Under the pieces are notes generated by a model that worked only from the letters and a program-made list of their open reading frames with translations, did not search any database and was not told where the DNA came from. A stretch of DNA of 6,329 nucleotides, taken from Flavobacteriaceae bacterium. GTDB taxonomy: Bacteria > Bacteroidota > Bacteroidia > Flavobacteriales > Flavobacteriaceae. Numbering within the stretch: position 1 is the first letter of the stretch; each line of letters opens with the position of its first letter. Positions 1-6,329 of the stretch are shown piece after piece. The stretch lies in the NCBI GenBank assembly GCA_019090365.1, contig JAHRWC010000335.1, forward strand, positions 1 to 6,329, written 5' to 3'. Position numbers and translations under genes: made by a program.

Positions 1-45
1 ACACCCTAGAGTTCGTCGGCAGCGTCAGATGTGTATAAGAGACAG
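1..45 (+). other. Illumina Nextera (Tn5) adapter remnant, non-biological
   Basis: Bases 13-45 match the Nextera read-1 adapter exactly, and its last 19 bases (27-45) are the Tn5 mosaic end. Bases 1-4 (ACAC) fit the end of the P5 primer. Bases 5-12 (CCTAGAGT) sit where the i5 index belongs and match, from memory, Nextera index S516. This is untrimmed library sequence fused to a contig end, not a natural transposon end. Genomic sequence begins at about base 46. The adapter contains an ATG at 29 that runs in frame into the first gene and encodes the artefactual peptide start MCIRDS. Confidence 0.97.
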
Positions 46-46
46 C

Positions 47-559
47 CATAAAGTAATTGATGGAGGTATAATTCCTATAGTTCCAAAACCTCAAAACCTT
101 GATAAAAACTACAGTTTTGCTGATGGATCAATGAATCAATTAGAAAAATGGGTAGAAATGGGGTACCTTGATAACAACTATCCAACCAACATCAATCATG
201 TTGTAGATTGGCAAGACCCAAGTCAAGATATTGGCAAAAGAGCACGATCTTATTTTGATGCAAACTGTTCTCACTGTCATTCAGACACAGGGCATTGTGA
301 TTATAGACAACTTAGATTTGCTTTTAATGAAACTGAAGACCCAGTTAAAATGGGTGTTTGCCTAGATGCAGATACTCAAATTTTAGGGTTATCAAAAATT
401 GTAATACCTTCAGACACAGAAAATTCAATATTATATAACAGATTGAATACTGTTCAAGAAGAAATAAGAATGCCTTTAATAGGCAGGTCTTTATTGCATG
501 AAGAAGGAGTTCAGTTAATTGAAGAATGGATAAATTCATTAACTAACTCTTGTGATTAA
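47..559 (+). CDS. c-type cytochrome, SO2930/HNE_0200-like, C-terminal fragment (5' truncated)
   Basis: This is the last ~170 codons of a haem protein; the true start, signal peptide and any first haem domain are lost at the adapter junction. A covalent haem-binding motif CSHCH is encoded at 266-280, just after a segment (RARSYFDANC) typical of cytochrome c-like domains. Downstream come a GVC motif (353-361), then IVIPSDTENSILYNR, then RMPLIGRSLLHEEG. The Met at 470-472 in that stretch is the likely distal axial haem ligand. This order (CxxCH, GVC, P-x-D/N-x-S-I-L, MP-x-x-GRSL-x-HEEG) resembles the family named after Shewanella SO2930, described as diheme cytochromes; only one haem site is visible here. 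Extra cysteines at 296-298 and 359-361 could pair. The protein should act in the periplasm in electron transfer; its partner is unknown. The stop is TAA at 557-559, and the next gene follows after 32 bases with no terminator, suggesting an operon. The family assignment is from remembered motifs, not a search. Confidence 0.85.
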   Translation, partial: HKVIDGGIIPIVPKPQNLDKNYSFADGSMNQLEKWVEMGYLDNNYPTNINHVVDWQDPSQDIGKRARSYFDANCSHCHSDTGHCDYRQLRFAFNETEDPVKMGVCLDADTQILGLSKIVIPSDTENSILYNRLNTVQEEIRMPLIGRSLLHEEGVQLIEEWINSLTNSCD

Positions 560-591
560 GAAAACTAATAATAACTAAATACGATTATATT

Positions 592-2184
592 ATGAAAAAG
601 ATTATTCCTATGATTCTGGTTTTCGCTGCTTGCGTAAACCATATGGCAGCTCAAGTTAATTTTACAAATGAAAATATTTCAACCGTTGGTTCTAGTAGAG
701 CCATAGTTGATATGAATGGCGACGATTTAGATGATGTTGTTTCTGTAACCTCTTCAAATGTAAATGTACATTACCAATTAGAAGCTGGTGGATTTAATAC
801 AGTGAATATACCAACATCAGCTGCAGATAACACTGCATCTTGGAGTATGGCAGCTGCTGATTACGATGGAAATGGATTTACTGATTTACTTTATGGAGGT
901 GGATCTGGTGTAACTTTTATGAGAGCTAATAATACGGGTACTGGGTTTACAGAAATTTCTGGTCCAGAATATGTATTCTCTCAACGTTCAAACTTTGTTG
1001 ATATAAACAATGATGGACATCTAGATGCATTTGTATGTCATGATGTTGCTCCTAATGTTTACTATATTAATGATGGATCTGGTAACCTTGAATTTATACA
1101 AGGTGGTTTAGGGGATTATCCATCTGGTGGTAACTATGGATCTGTTTGGATTGATTATGACAATGATGGTGATATGGATATGTTTATCGCTAAATGTGGT
1201 GGTGAAACTGCAAGAAGAACAAACCAAATGCTTACCAACAATGGTGACGGTACTTTTACTGAAAATGCTGCTGAATTAGGATTAGATGATCCAATGCAAA
1301 CTTGGTCTTCTGCTTGGGGAGATTTTGATAATGATGGTGATATGGATGTATTTGTTGGTGCAAGTACAGGTTCTCATAAATTAATGGTAAATAACGGAGA
1401 CAATACTTTTTCTGACGTAACTGCTGGATCTGGTGTAGAATTTGGTTCTACTGGTATTGAAAATACAAAATACGATTTTGATAATGATGGGAATTTAGAT
1501 CTTATATCTAATGGCGCATTACTTTTTGGAAATGGTGACATGACTTTTGATGCTCCTATATTTGGTGAAATAAATAATGGAAGTTTTGGAGATTTAAATA
1601 GCGATGGTTTTGTTGATGGTTTTGATAATGGAACTATTAGTTGGAATGATGGAAATGCTAACAATTGGTTAACTATTACTACAAGAGGTACTGTAAGTAA
1701 CTTAAACGGTATTGGTGCTAAATTAGAAATAGTAACTCCTACTGGCGTACAAATTAGAGAAGTAAGAATTGGTGAAGGATTTAGAAACTCAAGTACTTTA
1801 AATACACATTTTGGAATTGGAGCTGACACTGAAATTTCTCAATTAACTATTAAATGGCCTTCAGGAATTGTTGATGTTTATGACGATGTAAACATTAATG
1901 AGATAATCGTTTCTGTTGAAGGTGAAACTGTATTAGGTGTTAATGACAATGAAGTAAATGATTTAATTCTTTATCCTAATCCAACAACTGAAAGAATTAA
2001 TTTAAGTGTTGCAGCAGGATTTGATAATGCTGTTTACATGATATATGATGTAACTGGAAGAAAAGTATTAAACGGAAAATTAGAAGGTAGAAGTATCGAT
2101 GTTTCTAAATTAAGCACTGGAAACTATGTATTACGTTTTATCAACAATGGTTCAGTTAGAATTCAAAAATTTGTAAAAAACTAA
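592..2184 (+). CDS. Secreted FG-GAP/VCBS beta-propeller, ASPIC/UnbV domain, T9SS sorting tail (paralogue 1)
   Basis: A 530-residue exported protein. Residues 1-20 are a Sec signal peptide (MKKIIPMILVF core) with likely cleavage at MAA|QV. Calcium-binding loops of the D-x-D-x-D-G type begin at residues 90, 137, 188, 244, 295 and 334, with a degenerate one (DMNGDDLDD) at 40. The ~50-residue spacing fits a seven-bladed integrin-alpha-like propeller. Residues ~359-430 form an ASPIC/UnbV module (NGIGAKLEI at 372, HFGIG at 406, WPSG at 422). Residues ~457-530 are a type A T9SS sorting domain (LILYPNPTTERINL, DVTGRKV, LSTGNYVLR, ending KFVKN), which directs export across the outer membrane and usually surface attachment or release. 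The architecture resembles CRTAC1-like proteins; the ligand is unknown. The gene follows the cytochrome gene by 32 bases, probably in one transcript, and ends at a hairpin terminator. The ATG at 592 is chosen because it directly precedes the signal peptide. Domain calls are firm; the biological role is not. Confidence 0.95.
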   Translation: MKKIIPMILVFAACVNHMAAQVNFTNENISTVGSSRAIVDMNGDDLDDVVSVTSSNVNVHYQLEAGGFNTVNIPTSAADNTASWSMAAADYDGNGFTDLLYGGGSGVTFMRANNTGTGFTEISGPEYVFSQRSNFVDINNDGHLDAFVCHDVAPNVYYINDGSGNLEFIQGGLGDYPSGGNYGSVWIDYDNDGDMDMFIAKCGGETARRTNQMLTNNGDGTFTENAAELGLDDPMQTWSSAWGDFDNDGDMDVFVGASTGSHKLMVNNGDNTFSDVTAGSGVEFGSTGIENTKYDFDNDGNLDLISNGALLFGNGDMTFDAPIFGEINNGSFGDLNSDGFVDGFDNGTISWNDGNANNWLTITTRGTVSNLNGIGAKLEIVTPTGVQIREVRIGEGFRNSSTLNTHFGIGADTEISQLTIKWPSGIVDVYDDVNINEIIVSVEGETVLGVNDNEVNDLILYPNPTTERINLSVAAGFDNAVYMIYDVTGRKVLNGKLEGRSIDVSKLSTGNYVLRFINNGSVRIQKFVKN

Positions 2185-2218
2185 TCTCTATTTCAAATAG
2201 ATTTTAAAAATTATATTT

Positions 2219-2250
2219 CAAAAGCTCCTTTTTAAGGAGCTTTTGTTTTT
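2219..2250 (+). terminator. Rho-independent terminator after propeller gene 1
   Basis: Bases 2219-2230 (CAAAAGCTCCTT) pair perfectly with 2234-2245 (AAGGAGCTTTTG), giving a 12-bp stem around a TTT loop, followed by a run of five T at 2246-2250. It lies 34 bases after the TAA stop and should separate the first propeller transcript from the next gene. Confidence 0.9.
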
Positions 2251-2269
2251 ATAAGTAAATTCCTCTTAT

Positions 2270-2300
2270 TTGGAATTCTTATTACTTTATTATAGCTTTA
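2270..2300 (+). promoter_or_regulatory. Candidate Bacteroidota promoter for propeller gene 2
   Basis: A TTG at 2270-2272 (within TTTG at 2269-2272) is followed after 20 bases by TAGCTTTA at 2293-2300. This is one base from the Bacteroidota -7 consensus TAnnTTTG at the expected spacing. Transcription would start near 2307, leaving a leader of about 25 bases before the ATG at 2332. Its position just after a terminator supports an independent transcription unit. The motif is short in AT-rich DNA, so chance is possible. Confidence 0.5.
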
Positions 2301-2331
2301 ACTCTGAAATACAACCAATTAAAAAAAAGCT

Positions 2332-3939
2332 ATGAAAAAAATTATTCTATTACTCGTACTAAGCACGGGTTATTCTGTCATGTTTGGACAAGTAACTTTT
2401 ACTGAAGAAGTTTTTACAAACACTGGAGGAGGAAGAGGAATTGTGGACATGAACAATGACGATCTTGATGATATTGTTGGTGTTTCATCAACCAATGTAA
2501 ATATTCATTACCAACTTGAAGCAGGAGGATTTAACGAAGTTAATATTCCTACACCTCAAGCAGATTTTTCTGCATCTTGGAGTTTTGCTGCAGCCGATTA
2601 TGATAGTAACGGATTTACTGACTTACTATATGGAGGCGGATCTGGCGTAACTTTCATGAGAGCTAACGATACTGGAACGGGTTTCACTGAATCTTCAGGA
2701 CCAGAGTTTGTTTTCTCACAACGATCTAATTTTATAGATATTAATAATGATGGCCATTTAGATGCTTTTGTTTGTCATGATGTTGAACCTAATGTTTATT
2801 ATATGAATGACGGAAATGGAAACCTAACATTTATTCAAGGTGGATTAGGTGATTATCCTTCTGGAGGTAATTACGGTTCTGTATGGATCGATTATGATAA
2901 TGATGGAGATCAAGATCTGTTTATTGCTAAATGTGGTGGTAATGAAGCTAGAAGAACCAATCAAATGCATACTAACAACGGTGATGGAACTTTTACTGAA
3001 AATGCTGCAGATTTAGGCTTAGATGATCCTATGCAAACATGGTCTTCAGCTTGGGCAGATTTTGATAATGATGGAGATATGGATGTGTTTGTAGGAGCTA
3101 GTACAGGTTCACATAAATTAATGTTGAATAATGGAGATACTACATTTACAGATGTTACCGCAGGCTCAGGGATAGAGGCTTTTACAATAACTGGGATAGA
3201 GAATACTCCAAGAGATTTTGATAATGATGGAAATGCAGATATCATTTCGGCTGGAACAATATTATATGGAAATGGTGATATGACTTTTTCTAACATCGAT
3301 ATAGATGTTTTACCAGCTACATTCTTTGGAGATTTAAATAGTGATGGATTTGTAGATGGTGTTTGGTTTAATACCATTTTTTATAACGACGGAAATGCAA
3401 ACAACTGGATTTCTTTAACTACTCGCGGTATAGGACCAGATTTAAACGGTAGTAATCGAAATGGTATTGGAGCTAGAATTGAAATTGTTACTGCTTCAGG
3501 AGTACAAATTAGAGATGTACGTATAGGAGAAGGATTTGGTAATTCTTGTTCATTAAATACACATTTCGGAATAGGAACCGATGATGCAGTTTCTTCACTA
3601 ACTATTAGATGGCCTTCTGGAATTGTAGATATAATCGAAAACCCTATCATAAATAAAGCTCATGTTTTTGTTGAAGGAGAAAGTATATTAAACATTAATG
3701 ACTTTTTAGTTTCAGATTTAATCTTATTTCCTAATCCTACAACCGAACTACTTAACTTAAATATTAATGAAGGGTATGAAAATACTATTTACATGATATA
3801 TGATAGTTCAGGAAGAAGAGTATTAAATAGTAAAATGACAACACGTAGTATCGATGTTTCTAATCTAAGTACTGGGAATTATCTATTACGAGTTATAAAA
3901 GACGGAACTATTAAAGTTCAAAAGTTCATCAAAAAATAA
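2332..3939 (+). CDS. Secreted FG-GAP/VCBS beta-propeller, ASPIC/UnbV domain, T9SS sorting tail (paralogue 2)
   Basis: A 535-residue paralogue of the upstream gene with the same domain order. Residues 1-19 are a signal peptide (MKKIILLLVLSTGY, likely cleavage FG|QV). Calcium loops start at residues 89, 136, 187, 243, 295 and 334, with a degenerate one (DMNNDDLDD) at 39. The ASPIC/UnbV module is at ~359-435 (NGIGARIEI at 377, HFGIG at 411, WPSG at 427). The T9SS type A domain is at ~462-535 (LILFPNPTTELLNL, DSSGRRV, LSTGNYLLR, ending KFIKK). Blades 2-5 are nearly identical to paralogue 1, whereas the last two blades and the C-terminal region are clearly more diverged. A five-residue insertion (NGSNR region, ~372-376) precedes the conserved NGIGA motif. 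The gene is bounded by terminators on both sides and has its own candidate promoter, so it can be regulated separately from paralogue 1. It is probably surface-exposed or released; the ligand is unknown. ATG 2332 directly precedes the signal peptide. Confidence 0.95.
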   Translation: MKKIILLLVLSTGYSVMFGQVTFTEEVFTNTGGGRGIVDMNNDDLDDIVGVSSTNVNIHYQLEAGGFNEVNIPTPQADFSASWSFAAADYDSNGFTDLLYGGGSGVTFMRANDTGTGFTESSGPEFVFSQRSNFIDINNDGHLDAFVCHDVEPNVYYMNDGNGNLTFIQGGLGDYPSGGNYGSVWIDYDNDGDQDLFIAKCGGNEARRTNQMHTNNGDGTFTENAADLGLDDPMQTWSSAWADFDNDGDMDVFVGASTGSHKLMLNNGDTTFTDVTAGSGIEAFTITGIENTPRDFDNDGNADIISAGTILYGNGDMTFSNIDIDVLPATFFGDLNSDGFVDGVWFNTIFYNDGNANNWISLTTRGIGPDLNGSNRNGIGARIEIVTASGVQIRDVRIGEGFGNSCSLNTHFGIGTDDAVSSLTIRWPSGIVDIIENPIINKAHVFVEGESILNINDFLVSDLILFPNPTTELLNLNINEGYENTIYMIYDSSGRRVLNSKMTTRSIDVSNLSTGNYLLRVIKDGTIKVQKFIKK

Positions 3940-3960
3940 TTTCTGAAATTTAATAAATTA

Positions 3961-3988
3961 ATAAAAGCTCCTTAATAGGAGCTTTTAT
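3961..3988 (+). terminator. Hairpin terminator after propeller gene 2
   Basis: Bases 3961-3972 (ATAAAAGCTCCT) pair perfectly with 3977-3988 (AGGAGCTTTTAT), a 12-bp stem with loop TAAT. The four T at 3983-3986 lie inside the stem and the downstream tract (ATTATAAC) is a poor U-run, so termination may be less efficient than at 2219-2250. It begins 22 bases after the TAA stop. The stem core is identical to that of the preceding terminator. Confidence 0.8.
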
Positions 3989-3999
3989 ATTATAACTAT

Positions 4000-4049
4000 A
4001 ATTCAATTGCTTAGTATTATATTTTGTATTTTTACTAGCTAATTGAATT
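4000..4049. repeat. Imperfect inverted repeat upstream of the peptidase gene
   Basis: The left arm at 4000-4016 (AATTCAATTGCTTAGTA) mirrors the right arm at 4033-4049 (TACTAGCTAATTGAATT). Nine outer pairs and five inner pairs match, separated by a 3x3 mismatch, around a 16-base spacer. The right arm ends eight bases before the ATG at 4057. It could be an operator-type dyad flanking the promoter or a leader stem-loop. It is AT-rich, so chance formation is not excluded. Confidence 0.5.
4007..4034 (+). promoter_or_regulatory. Weak candidate Bacteroidota promoter for the peptidase gene
   Basis: A TTG at 4007-4009 lies 17 bases before TATTTTTA at 4027-4034, which differs from TAnnTTTG only at the last base. 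Transcription would start near 4041, giving a leader of about 16 bases before the ATG at 4057. A competing -7-like element, TATATTTT at 4018-4025, has no TTG at suitable distance. Placement between a terminator and a gene is the main support. Confidence 0.35.
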
Positions 4050-4056
4050 GCCGATT

Positions 4057-6219
4057 ATGAAAAAGACGATCCCATTTCTTTTATTTGTATTTCTATTGAT
4101 TTCTAACCAAATAAAAGCTCAAATTACAACGAATAAAGTGAATTATCCTGCAACCAAAAAAGTAGATACTGTTACAAATTATTTCGGAACAGATGTTAAA
4201 GACTCATATCGATGGTTAGAAGATGATATGAGTGAAGAAACAGGAAATTGGGTGAAAACTCAAAATGAAACTACTTTTGGTTATTTAGACAATATCCCTT
4301 TCAGAAATGAATTAAAAGATCGTCTTTCTGAACTTTGGAACTATGAAAAAGTAGGAGCGCCTTTTAAAGAAGGTAACTACACATATTATTATAAGAACAA
4401 CGGGCTTCAAAATCAGTATGTAATTTATCGTTATAAAACTGGTGATGACCCATCATCTGCAGAAGTATTTTTAGATCCAAATACATTTAATAAAGAAGGT
4501 ACTATTTCATTAGGAAATATGAGTTTTTCTGAAAATGGAAAAATAGCAGCATATAGTATTTCTGAAGGCGGTAGCGATTGGAGAAAAGTATTAATTATGA
4601 ATACTGAAACCAAATCCATCATAGAAGATACTTTAGTTGATATTAAATTTAGCGGCCTTTCTTGGAAAAAAAATGAAGGCTTTTATTACTCGAGTTACGA
4701 CAAACCTAAAGGAAGTGAACTTTCTGCAAAAACAGATCAACACAAGCTATATTATCATCAATTAGGAACTTCTCAAAAAGAAGATCAATTAGTTTTTGGT
4801 GGAATAGAATCAGAAAAGCATAGATATGTTGGAGGTTATGTTAGTGAAGATAATCAATATTTAATGGTTAGTGCAAGCGTATCAACTTCTGGAAATAAAT
4901 TATTTTTAAAGGACCTTTCAAAAAAGAATAGTGAATTTTTCACCATTTTAGATCATACTGATAGTGATTCATATATTATCGAAAATATAGGCTCTAAACT
5001 ATTTATAGTTACTAATCTGAACGCTCCTAATCGAAAAATTGTCACTGTGGATGCTTCAAACCCAAGCCCAGAAAATTGGGTCGATTTAATCCCTGAAACT
5101 GAAAATGTGTTAACTCCTTCTACTGCAGGAGGTAGCCTTTTTGCTGAATATATGGTAGATGCTGTTTCTAAAGTACTACAATATGACTACGATGGAAATC
5201 TTTTAAGAGAAGTAAAATTACCAGGCGTGGGTAGTGTTGGTGGAAATTCAGGCAAAAAAGAAGACACCGAAGTATATTATACATTCACAAATTATATTAC
5301 TTCAGGTAGTATCTATAAATATGACATAGCAAAAGGTACATCTCAACTGTTTAGAAAATCTACCATAGATTTTAATTCAGATGATTACGTAAGTGTTCAA
5401 GTTTTTTATACTTCTAAAGATGGAACAAAAGTACCTATGATTATCACTCATAAAAAAGGCATAAAACTAGACGGTAATAATCCTACAATCCTATATGGTT
5501 ATGGAGGTTTTAATATTTCACTAACTCCTGGTTTTAGCATTACCAATGCTGTTTGGATGGAACAAGGTGGAGTGTATGCTGTACCTAACTTGCGAGGTGG
5601 TGGAGAATATGGTAAAGAATGGCATAAAGCAGGAACCAAACTGAAAAAACAAAATGTGTTTGATGATTTCATTGCTGCTGCTGAATATTTAATCGACAAA
5701 AAATATACTTCGAAGGACTTTTTAGCAATTCGCGGAGGTTCTAATGGAGGTTTATTAGTAGGAGCTACAATGACGCAACGCCCCGATTTAATGAAAGTAG
5801 CATTACCTGCTGTAGGAGTTTTAGACATGTTACGTTACCATACCTTTACTGCTGGAGCTGGATGGGCATACGATTATGGAACTTCGGAAGACAACAAAGA
5901 AATGTTCGATTATTTAAAAGGTTATTCTCCTTTACATAATATTAAAGAAGGAGTAGAATATCCAGCGACTTTAGTAACTACAGGAGATCATGATGATCGT
6001 GTTGTCCCAGCTCATAGTTTTAAATTTGCAGCTGAATTACAATCCAAACAATCGGGTAATAATCCAACATTAATCAGAATTGAAACCGATGCAGGTCACG
6101 GAGCAGGAACTCCAGTTTCAAAAACGATTGAGCAATATGCCGATATATTTGGATTTACACTTTACAATATGGGTTTTAAAGTATTACCAAATAATGTGAT
6201 TGGAGAATTTAAGAAGTAG
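4057..6219 (+). CDS. Exported prolyl oligopeptidase (peptidase family S9A)
   Basis: A 720-residue serine peptidase, close to the usual family length of ~710 plus a signal peptide. It cleaves on the carboxyl side of proline in short peptides. Residues 1-21 are a Sec signal peptide (hydrophobic core FLLFVFLLI, cleavage KA|QI). Residues ~28-55 carry the family N-terminal signature ([22 protein letters not shown]), followed by the beta-propeller lid to about 440 and the alpha/beta-hydrolase domain. The triad is intact: Ser562 in RGGSNGG, Asp646 in DHDDRV and His681 in DAGHGAG. Tyr482 (YGYGGFN) corresponds to the oxyanion tyrosine of porcine enzyme Y473. Trp603 corresponds to W595, which stacks on the P1 proline, and Arg648 to R643; these support true prolyl specificity. 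There is no T9SS tail, so a periplasmic location is likely. ATG 4057 is preferred over an in-frame TTG at 4048 because it directly starts the MKKTIPF signal peptide. The gene ends in three consecutive in-frame stops (TAG TAA TAG, 6217-6225). Confidence 0.97.
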   Translation: MKKTIPFLLFVFLLISNQIKAQITTNKVNYPATKKVDTVTNYFGTDVKDSYRWLEDDMSEETGNWVKTQNETTFGYLDNIPFRNELKDRLSELWNYEKVGAPFKEGNYTYYYKNNGLQNQYVIYRYKTGDDPSSAEVFLDPNTFNKEGTISLGNMSFSENGKIAAYSISEGGSDWRKVLIMNTETKSIIEDTLVDIKFSGLSWKKNEGFYYSSYDKPKGSELSAKTDQHKLYYHQLGTSQKEDQLVFGGIESEKHRYVGGYVSEDNQYLMVSASVSTSGNKLFLKDLSKKNSEFFTILDHTDSDSYIIENIGSKLFIVTNLNAPNRKIVTVDASNPSPENWVDLIPETENVLTPSTAGGSLFAEYMVDAVSKVLQYDYDGNLLREVKLPGVGSVGGNSGKKEDTEVYYTFTNYITSGSIYKYDIAKGTSQLFRKSTIDFNSDDYVSVQVFYTSKDGTKVPMIITHKKGIKLDGNNPTILYGYGGFNISLTPGFSITNAVWMEQGGVYAVPNLRGGGEYGKEWHKAGTKLKKQNVFDDFIAAAEYLIDKKYTSKDFLAIRGGSNGGLLVGATMTQRPDLMKVALPAVGVLDMLRYHTFTAGAGWAYDYGTSEDNKEMFDYLKGYSPLHNIKEGVEYPATLVTTGDHDDRVVPAHSFKFAAELQSKQSGNNPTLIRIETDAGHGAGTPVSKTIEQYADIFGFTLYNMGFKVLPNNVIGEFKK

Positions 6220-6240
6220 TAATAGAACAAATTCTCTCTT

Positions 6241-6329
6241 ATGGAATTAAAAATTCATCACTTACAACCAATATCAGTGACTAAGATTATATTTTCTATA
6301 GTTCTTGTCATTTTTTCAATTTACTTATA
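6241..6329 (+). CDS. Unidentified reading frame, N-terminal fragment running off the window
   Basis: An open frame starts with ATG at 6241, 21 bases after the peptidase stop, and stays open to the window end (29 full codons). It begins MELKIHHLQPISVTK and continues into a hydrophobic stretch (IIFSIVLVIFSIYL) that could be a first membrane segment or a long signal anchor. No terminator is visible in 6220-6240, so it may be transcribed with the peptidase gene. I do not recognise the family. With so few codons in AT-rich DNA, a chance open frame remains possible. Confidence 0.5.
   Translation, partial: MELKIHHLQPISVTKIIFSIVLVIFSIYL

Larger units (their letters stand above)
592..3988 (+). repeat. 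Tandem duplication: propeller gene plus terminator, two diverged units
   Basis: Unit 1 spans about 592-2250 and unit 2 about 2332-3988. Each holds a signal peptide, FG-GAP propeller, ASPIC/UnbV module, T9SS tail and a hairpin terminator with the core AAAAGCTCCT...AGGAGCTTTT. Counting by hand, residues 90-281 of the first protein align without gaps to 89-280 of the second with about 19 differences, roughly 90 percent identity. The DNA differs at many third codon positions in the same stretch. The copies are therefore not a recent or assembly-generated duplicate. The shared terminator suggests the duplicated segment extended past the stop codon, although this hairpin type may simply be common in the genome. 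Confidence 0.85.

Noticed and set aside
27..45. Tn5 mosaic end as evidence of a natural transposon
   Set aside because: It sits inside a complete Nextera adapter with index and P5 remnant, and no transposase or partner end is present; it is library sequence.
29..46. ATG at 29 as start of the cytochrome gene
   Set aside because: The codons 29-46 derive from the adapter, so the real start lies outside the window.
345..539. Minus-strand open frame within the cytochrome fragment
   Set aside because: It overlaps the conserved haem-domain coding sequence entirely and its product is low-complexity hydrophobic sequence typical of antisense AT-rich DNA.
1374..1829. Long minus-strand open frame inside propeller gene 1 (and similar ones at 2961-3377, 3381-3650 and 5499-5828)
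   Set aside because: These are antisense shadows of strongly supported + strand genes; their translations show no recognisable domain.
2187..2201. Short palindrome TCTATTTCAAATAGA just after the first propeller gene
   Set aside because: AT-rich and with too few pairs once a loop is allowed; the real terminator follows at 2219-2250.
592..3939. Assembly duplication of one propeller gene
   Set aside because: The copies differ at many synonymous and amino-acid positions and by a five-residue insertion, so they are two distinct genes.
4048..4056. TTG at 4048 as peptidase start
   Set aside because: It adds only three residues ahead of a typical MKK signal peptide and lies in the dyad; ATG 4057 is the better start.

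Overview
The window looks like a contig end from a marine-type Flavobacteriia (Bacteroidota) genome. The evidence is an AT-rich composition, two proteins ending in type A sorting domains of the type IX secretion system (T9SS), Sec signal peptides cleaved just before Gln, weak or absent Shine-Dalgarno sequences, and Bacteroidota-style promoter candidates. The first 45 bases are not biological. They are the end of an Illumina P5 primer, an 8-base index and the Nextera/Tn5 read-1 adapter, so genomic sequence starts at about base 46.

Layout, all on the + strand: (1) 47-559 is the C-terminal part of a c-type cytochrome resembling the SO2930/HNE_0200 diheme family, with its 5' end lost at the adapter junction. 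(2) 592-2184 encodes a secreted FG-GAP/VCBS beta-propeller with an ASPIC/UnbV domain and a T9SS sorting tail. It lies 32 bases behind the cytochrome gene with no terminator between them and is followed by a strong hairpin terminator at 2219-2250. (3) 2332-3939 is a diverged paralogue of the same architecture, with its own candidate promoter and a terminator that shares its core with the first. (4) 4057-6219 is a complete exported prolyl oligopeptidase (S9A) with an intact catalytic triad. (5) 6241-6329 is the start of an unidentified reading frame that runs off the window.

Inferred roles: the cytochrome and first propeller probably form one transcription unit, joining a periplasmic redox protein to a surface or secreted Ca-binding propeller. 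The second propeller probably arose by tandem duplication of the gene together with its terminator, then diverged mainly in the last blades and the C-terminal half. The peptidase appears independently transcribed and would act on proline-containing peptides in the periplasm. I see no CRISPR array, RNA gene, natural mobile element or defence system. The most noteworthy items are the adapter artefact, which creates a false start for the first gene, and the tandem propeller pair.
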